A DNA stretch of 9,171 bases from Candidatus Peregrinibacteria bacterium CG11_big_fil_rev_8_21_14_0_20_46_8 (GTDB lineage Bacteria > Patescibacteriota > Gracilibacteria > UBA1369 > UM-FILTER-53-11), in NCBI GenBank assembly GCA_002796025.1, contig PCVQ01000061.1, positions 15,110 to 24,280 on the forward strand, written 5' to 3'. Under the pieces are notes generated by a model. It did not search any database. It was not told the origin of the DNA and saw nothing but the letters and a program-made list of their open reading frames with translations. Below are positions 7,165-9,171 of the stretch, one piece after another (position 1 is the stretch's first letter; every line of letters begins with the position of its first letter). Both the position numbers and the translations under genes were made by a program.

Positions 7165-7494
7165 TTGCCACAATTGTGTTAAGATTTTTACGGCGTCACT
7201 TTTTGGTACAGTTTCGCTTCCGGGTATTTCTTCATTACCGGGCCGGTCGTAGCCGAATTCATCTTCGCAGCTCTGCGAGCCCCACATCGGTTCGGCATGT
7301 TTTGCAAGTGCGCCGGCGCCTATAAATTCTAAGTGGGGAAGTTGCAACAGCTCTTCTTTAACTGCATCGGCGTGGATAGTGTCCGAAGGAAAGAGGATTG
7401 CGCGCATGTTCTCGCCATCTTTAAAAATTGCAAATTTAATGCGGTGTCCGCGGCTCAGTAATTCTTTAGCCTCATTTTTGAATATTACCTTCAT
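7141..7494 (-). CDS. Hypothetical protein, 117 residues
   Basis: I do not recognise this protein. It has no signal peptide or membrane segment and is probably a small cytoplasmic protein. The N-terminal half (MKVIFKNEAKELL, then FAIFKDGENMRAILFPSD and a helix DAVKEELLQL at about 43-52) looks like a compact alpha/beta fold. Residues 68-95 are acidic and rich in Gly/Pro (MWGSQSCEDEFGYDRPGNEE) and look loop-like, and a final helix runs from about 98 to 113. It is the only complete minus-strand gene here. Its start faces the CPBP gene across a 43-nt divergent spacer, and its last 24 nt overlap the end of the glycine-rich gene tail to tail. Support for it being real: a good ATG directly behind a TATAGT motif on its own strand, a sensible soluble composition, and no competing gene at 7165-7494. 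Function unknown. Confidence 0.7.
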   Translation of the reverse strand: MKVIFKNEAKELLSRGHRIKFAIFKDGENMRAILFPSDTIHADAVKEELLQLPHLEFIGAGALAKHAEPMWGSQSCEDEFGYDRPGNEEIPGSETVPKSDAVKILTQLWQLITSDRL

Positions 7495-7505
7495 GCAAGT
7501 TGCAT
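7493..7505. promoter_or_regulatory. Small palindrome in the divergent spacer, possible operator
   Basis: ATGCAAGTTGCAT is a perfect 6-bp inverted repeat around one central base. It includes the ATG of the minus-strand gene (complement of 7492-7494) and touches the extended -10 motif of the opposite gene. It could be an operator serving both genes, but a palindrome this short can arise by chance. Confidence 0.25.
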
Positions 7506-7513
7506 GATACTAT
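7505..7513 (+). promoter_or_regulatory. Extended -10 promoter motif for the CPBP gene, with an overlapping -10 on the opposite strand
   Basis: TGA-TACTAT matches the extended -10 form and lies 24 nt before the ATG at 7538, giving a leader of about 18 nt. On the minus strand the complement of 7509-7514 reads TATAGT, a plausible -10 for the 117-residue gene with a leader of about 8 nt. The two promoters would therefore share bases and probably compete for polymerase. No -35 element is clear on either strand. Confidence 0.5.
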
Positions 7514-7537
7514 ATGAATTGCTTGCTTACTTAGCGT

Positions 7538-8221
7538 ATGACAAAAGAAAATAAGCTGATTTATTTTGGAGTTTTCCCCGGTCTCGTCTTTCAGCTTATT
7601 GGCGCGATTTTATATTTTGTGATCTTTGCAGAGAGCGGTTTTGCGCAGGCGATTTATAGTGCAACAAAGATATTGATTTTGATTTGGCCGTTGGTGTGGT
7701 GGATGGGCGTTGGTCTTTTGTGGCGGATGCATGCACGTCCGGAACGTGCGGTGTCTTTCGGGTATGGCTTGCTTGCCGGTATTGCAATTGCGCTGCTTAT
7801 GCTCAGTACCTTTTTTCTCTTTCAGGATTTTTTTGCGCAGTTCGCGCCGCAATTTTTACAAAAGGCACAGGAGCTCAATTTTCTTGAGCACTATATTCTT
7901 TTTGCAGTTTTTTTATCTCTCGCTCACTCGCTCATTGAAGAGTACTACTGGCGCTGGTTTATTTTCCGGGGGCTTATGCTGAAATTTCAGCCGGTTACCG
8001 CGGCGCTCATCGGCAGTATTGCTTTTGCAAGTCATCACTTTATTGTACTTTCACAGTTTTTTCCTTTTTGGATTACGATGCTCTTTGGTACCGCGATTAT
8101 TGGTATAGGACTTTTTTGGTGCTGGCTCTATTACAAAACCAAAAGTCTGCTGGGGCCTTGGATTAGCCATATTTTTGCTGACGTTGCGATTATGATCGCG
8201 GGTTATTTCTTGCTCTTTTAG
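7538..8221 (+). CDS. CPBP-family intramembrane metalloprotease (CAAX protease / bacteriocin-processing type)
   Basis: This 227-residue membrane protein has hydrophobic segments at about 8-30, 43-62, 74-97, 118-133, 153-172, 177-196 and 211-227. It carries the three family motifs on membrane helices: Glu134-Glu135 with Arg139 (EEYYWR, where EExxxR is expected), Phe163 to His167 (FASHH, the FxxxH motif) and His211 to Asp215 (HIFAD, the HxxxD motif). All predicted catalytic and zinc-binding residues are present, so it should be an active intramembrane protease of the CPBP/Abi group. Members process prenylated proteins, mature peptides or give bacteriocin self-immunity; substrates of most bacterial members are unknown. 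No peptide precursor is visible nearby, so no substrate can be proposed. It starts behind its own extended -10 motif without a Shine-Dalgarno sequence and ends 22 nt before the next gene. Confidence 0.87.
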   Translation: MTKENKLIYFGVFPGLVFQLIGAILYFVIFAESGFAQAIYSATKILILIWPLVWWMGVGLLWRMHARPERAVSFGYGLLAGIAIALLMLSTFFLFQDFFAQFAPQFLQKAQELNFLEHYILFAVFLSLAHSLIEEYYWRWFIFRGLMLKFQPVTAALIGSIAFASHHFIVLSQFFPFWITMLFGTAIIGIGLFWCWLYYKTKSLLGPWISHIFADVAIMIAGYFLLF

Positions 8222-8225
8222 AGCA
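8211..8225. other. Perfect short hairpin over the CPBP stop codon
   Basis: TGCTCT and AGAGCA pair perfectly around TTT and include the TAG at 8219-8221. No T-run follows on either strand, so it is not a standard intrinsic terminator. It lies 2 nt before the extended -10 of the next gene and could slow read-through or have no role. Confidence 0.35.
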
Positions 8226-8227
8226 TG

Positions 8228-8236
8228 TGGTACACT
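8228..8236 (+). promoter_or_regulatory. Extended -10 promoter motif predicting a leaderless mRNA for the flavodoxin-like gene
   Basis: TGG-TACACT ends 7 nt before the ATG at 8244. Transcription normally starts 6-8 nt past the -10, so the first transcribed base would be at or within one base of the start codon. TTGCTC at 8210-8215 is a poor -35 at 15-nt spacing. Confidence 0.5.
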
Positions 8237-8243
8237 AGTTTGT

Positions 8244-8990
8244 ATGCAGCTCAACAAAAAACAGGAAGAGCTCTGTCATACAAATAAGACAGATTTTAGT
8301 GATTTGAAGGCGCTCTTTCTAAACTGCACGCTGAAAAAATCGCCGGAACTTTCACATACGCAGGGGCTTATCGATATCTCAAAAATGATTATGGAGAAAA
8401 ACGGCGTGAGCGTGGAGGTTTTGCGCCCTGTCGATTTTGATATTGCATATGGTGTGTGGGGAGATATGACTGAGCATGGCTGGGATAAAGATGATTGGCC
8501 GAAAATATACGAAAAGGTAAAGGCTGCGAATATTTTAGTCCTCGGTACACCGATTTGGCTTGGTGAAAAAAGTTCGATCTGCACTAAGGTGATCGAGCGG
8601 CTTTATGCAAATTCCGGTGATTTAAACGAGCAGGGTCAGTATGCATACTATGGTCGCGTTGGCGGTGTATTAATTACCGGAAATGAAGATGGTGCCAAGC
8701 ATTGTGCCATGAATATTCTCTACTCACTACAGCACTTGGGATATGTGATTCCGCCGCAAGCAGATGCAGCGTGGCTCGGCGAAGCCGGTCCAGGTCCATC
8801 GTATTTAGATGAAGGCTCGGGCGGGCCGGAGAATGATTTTACGAATCGGAATACAACCTTTATGACATGGAATCTCATGCATCTTGCCCGTATGATAAAA
8901 GATCACGGCGGTATTCCGGCGCATGGTAATCAGCGTTCTGAGTGGGATGCCGGCTGCAGATTCGATTTTGAGAATCCGGATTATCGCTAG
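8244..8990 (+). CDS. Flavodoxin-like / NADPH-dependent FMN reductase family protein
   Basis: This 248-residue protein fits the flavodoxin-fold oxidoreductases (NADPH-dependent FMN reductase group). The first beta strand and FMN phosphate loop are at about 21-40 (LKALFLNCTLKKSPELSHT). The second FMN-contacting loop, GTPIWLGEKSS, is at 101-111, and GNEDGAKH at 146-153 followed by GPGPSYLDEG at 182-191 match a widespread actinobacterial-type subgroup annotated simply as flavodoxin family or NAD(P)H-dependent oxidoreductase. It should bind FMN in the cytoplasm; the electron acceptor is unknown. The first 20 residues precede the usual family start. An in-frame TTG at 8304 would remove them, but the promoter-like motif at 8228-8236 favours ATG 8244. 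The C-terminal ~30 residues (HGGIPAHGNQ onward) also extend past the usual core. Its TAG shares the CTAG at 8987-8990 with the stop of the convergent gene. Confidence 0.85.
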   Translation: MQLNKKQEELCHTNKTDFSDLKALFLNCTLKKSPELSHTQGLIDISKMIMEKNGVSVEVLRPVDFDIAYGVWGDMTEHGWDKDDWPKIYEKVKAANILVLGTPIWLGEKSSICTKVIERLYANSGDLNEQGQYAYYGRVGGVLITGNEDGAKHCAMNILYSLQHLGYVIPPQADAAWLGEAGPGPSYLDEGSGGPENDFTNRNTTFMTWNLMHLARMIKDHGGIPAHGNQRSEWDAGCRFDFENPDYR

Positions 8991-9171
8991 CTGCGGCCAT
9001 CCAGCCGGCCTAAAATATTCCGCTGCTCGTTGCGCGGTAATTTGGTGCGCTCTACAACTTTTTTCATAATGCGAATGGTATTGTCGTAGGTGCGGCGGTC
9101 AACAGGATACGGCGTGGCATCTTTTCCGCCGTGCGCAAAGCTGTAGCGTGCCGGATCGGTATAACTTGGTT
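8987..9171 (-). CDS. C-terminal end of a DUF763-like protein (partial, runs off the window)
   Basis: On the minus strand a frame is open from the window edge to TAG (complement of 8987-8989), giving about 60 residues. The segment reads PSYTDPARYSFAHGGKDATP, then YPVDRRTYDNTI, and ends with a basic, charged stretch (MKKVVERTKLPRNEQ, then RLDGRS). The combination RYSFAHGGKD plus PYPVDRxTYD is what I recall near the C-terminus of DUF763 proteins, a family of unknown function common in archaea and present in some bacteria. Most of the gene, including its start, lies beyond the window, so the call rests on this signature only. Its stop codon overlaps the stop of the flavodoxin-like gene by two bases. 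Confidence 0.6.
   Translation of the reverse strand, partial: PSYTDPARYSFAHGGKDATPYPVDRRTYDNTIRIMKKVVERTKLPRNEQRNILGRLDGRS

Noticed and set aside
8211..8225. Intrinsic terminator after the CPBP gene
   Set aside because: The 6-bp stem is perfect but no T-run follows on either strand, so it is listed only as a hairpin.
8304..8306. TTG as the start of the flavodoxin-like gene
   Set aside because: It would match the usual family N-terminus, but the ATG at 8244 is exactly where the extended -10 motif would place a leaderless start; left as an alternative.

Overview
The window holds most of a compact tryptophan operon on the + strand (positions 21-5501), then a run of apparently single genes with their own promoters. 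The operon encodes, in order, a three-domain TrpG-TrpD-TrpC fusion, a type I-beta DAHP synthase, TrpB and TrpA. After it come a secreted glycine-rich repeat protein (+), an unrecognised 117-residue protein (-), a CPBP-type membrane protease homologue (+), a flavodoxin-like FMN oxidoreductase (+), and the cut-off C-terminal end of a protein resembling DUF763 (-).

Organism: a bacterium with a dense, moderate-GC genome. No start codon in the window has a convincing Shine-Dalgarno sequence. Three starts instead lie 7 to 24 nt behind extended -10 (TGn-TATAAT-like) motifs, and convergent genes overlap at their stops. Together with the gene fusion and the environmental-type fibre protein, this would fit a member of the Patescibacteria (CPR), for example a Peregrinibacteria- or ABY1-like lineage. 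That placement is inference only; no taxonomic marker gene is present. The standard genetic code fits.

How the genes work together: DAHP synthase feeds the shikimate pathway to chorismate. TrpG (with a TrpE expected just upstream) makes anthranilate, TrpD makes phosphoribosylanthranilate, TrpC makes indole-3-glycerol phosphate, and TrpA/TrpB convert that to tryptophan. The isomerase step, TrpF, is not encoded here; the DAHP synthase sits where trpF often lies. The aroF-trpB junction carries a long imperfect inverted repeat (3368-3510) that supplies the last ~33 codons of the DAHP synthase, contains its stop codon and ends just before the trpB start.

The most unusual points are the TrpGDC fusion with a degenerate PRPP loop in TrpD, the inverted repeat inside the operon, the altered pocket segment of TrpB, the Shine-Dalgarno-free, possibly leaderless gene starts, and the secreted beta-repeat fibre with a virus-like tip domain. 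No RNA gene, CRISPR array or insertion sequence was seen, and there is no gene-free stretch longer than about 50 bases.
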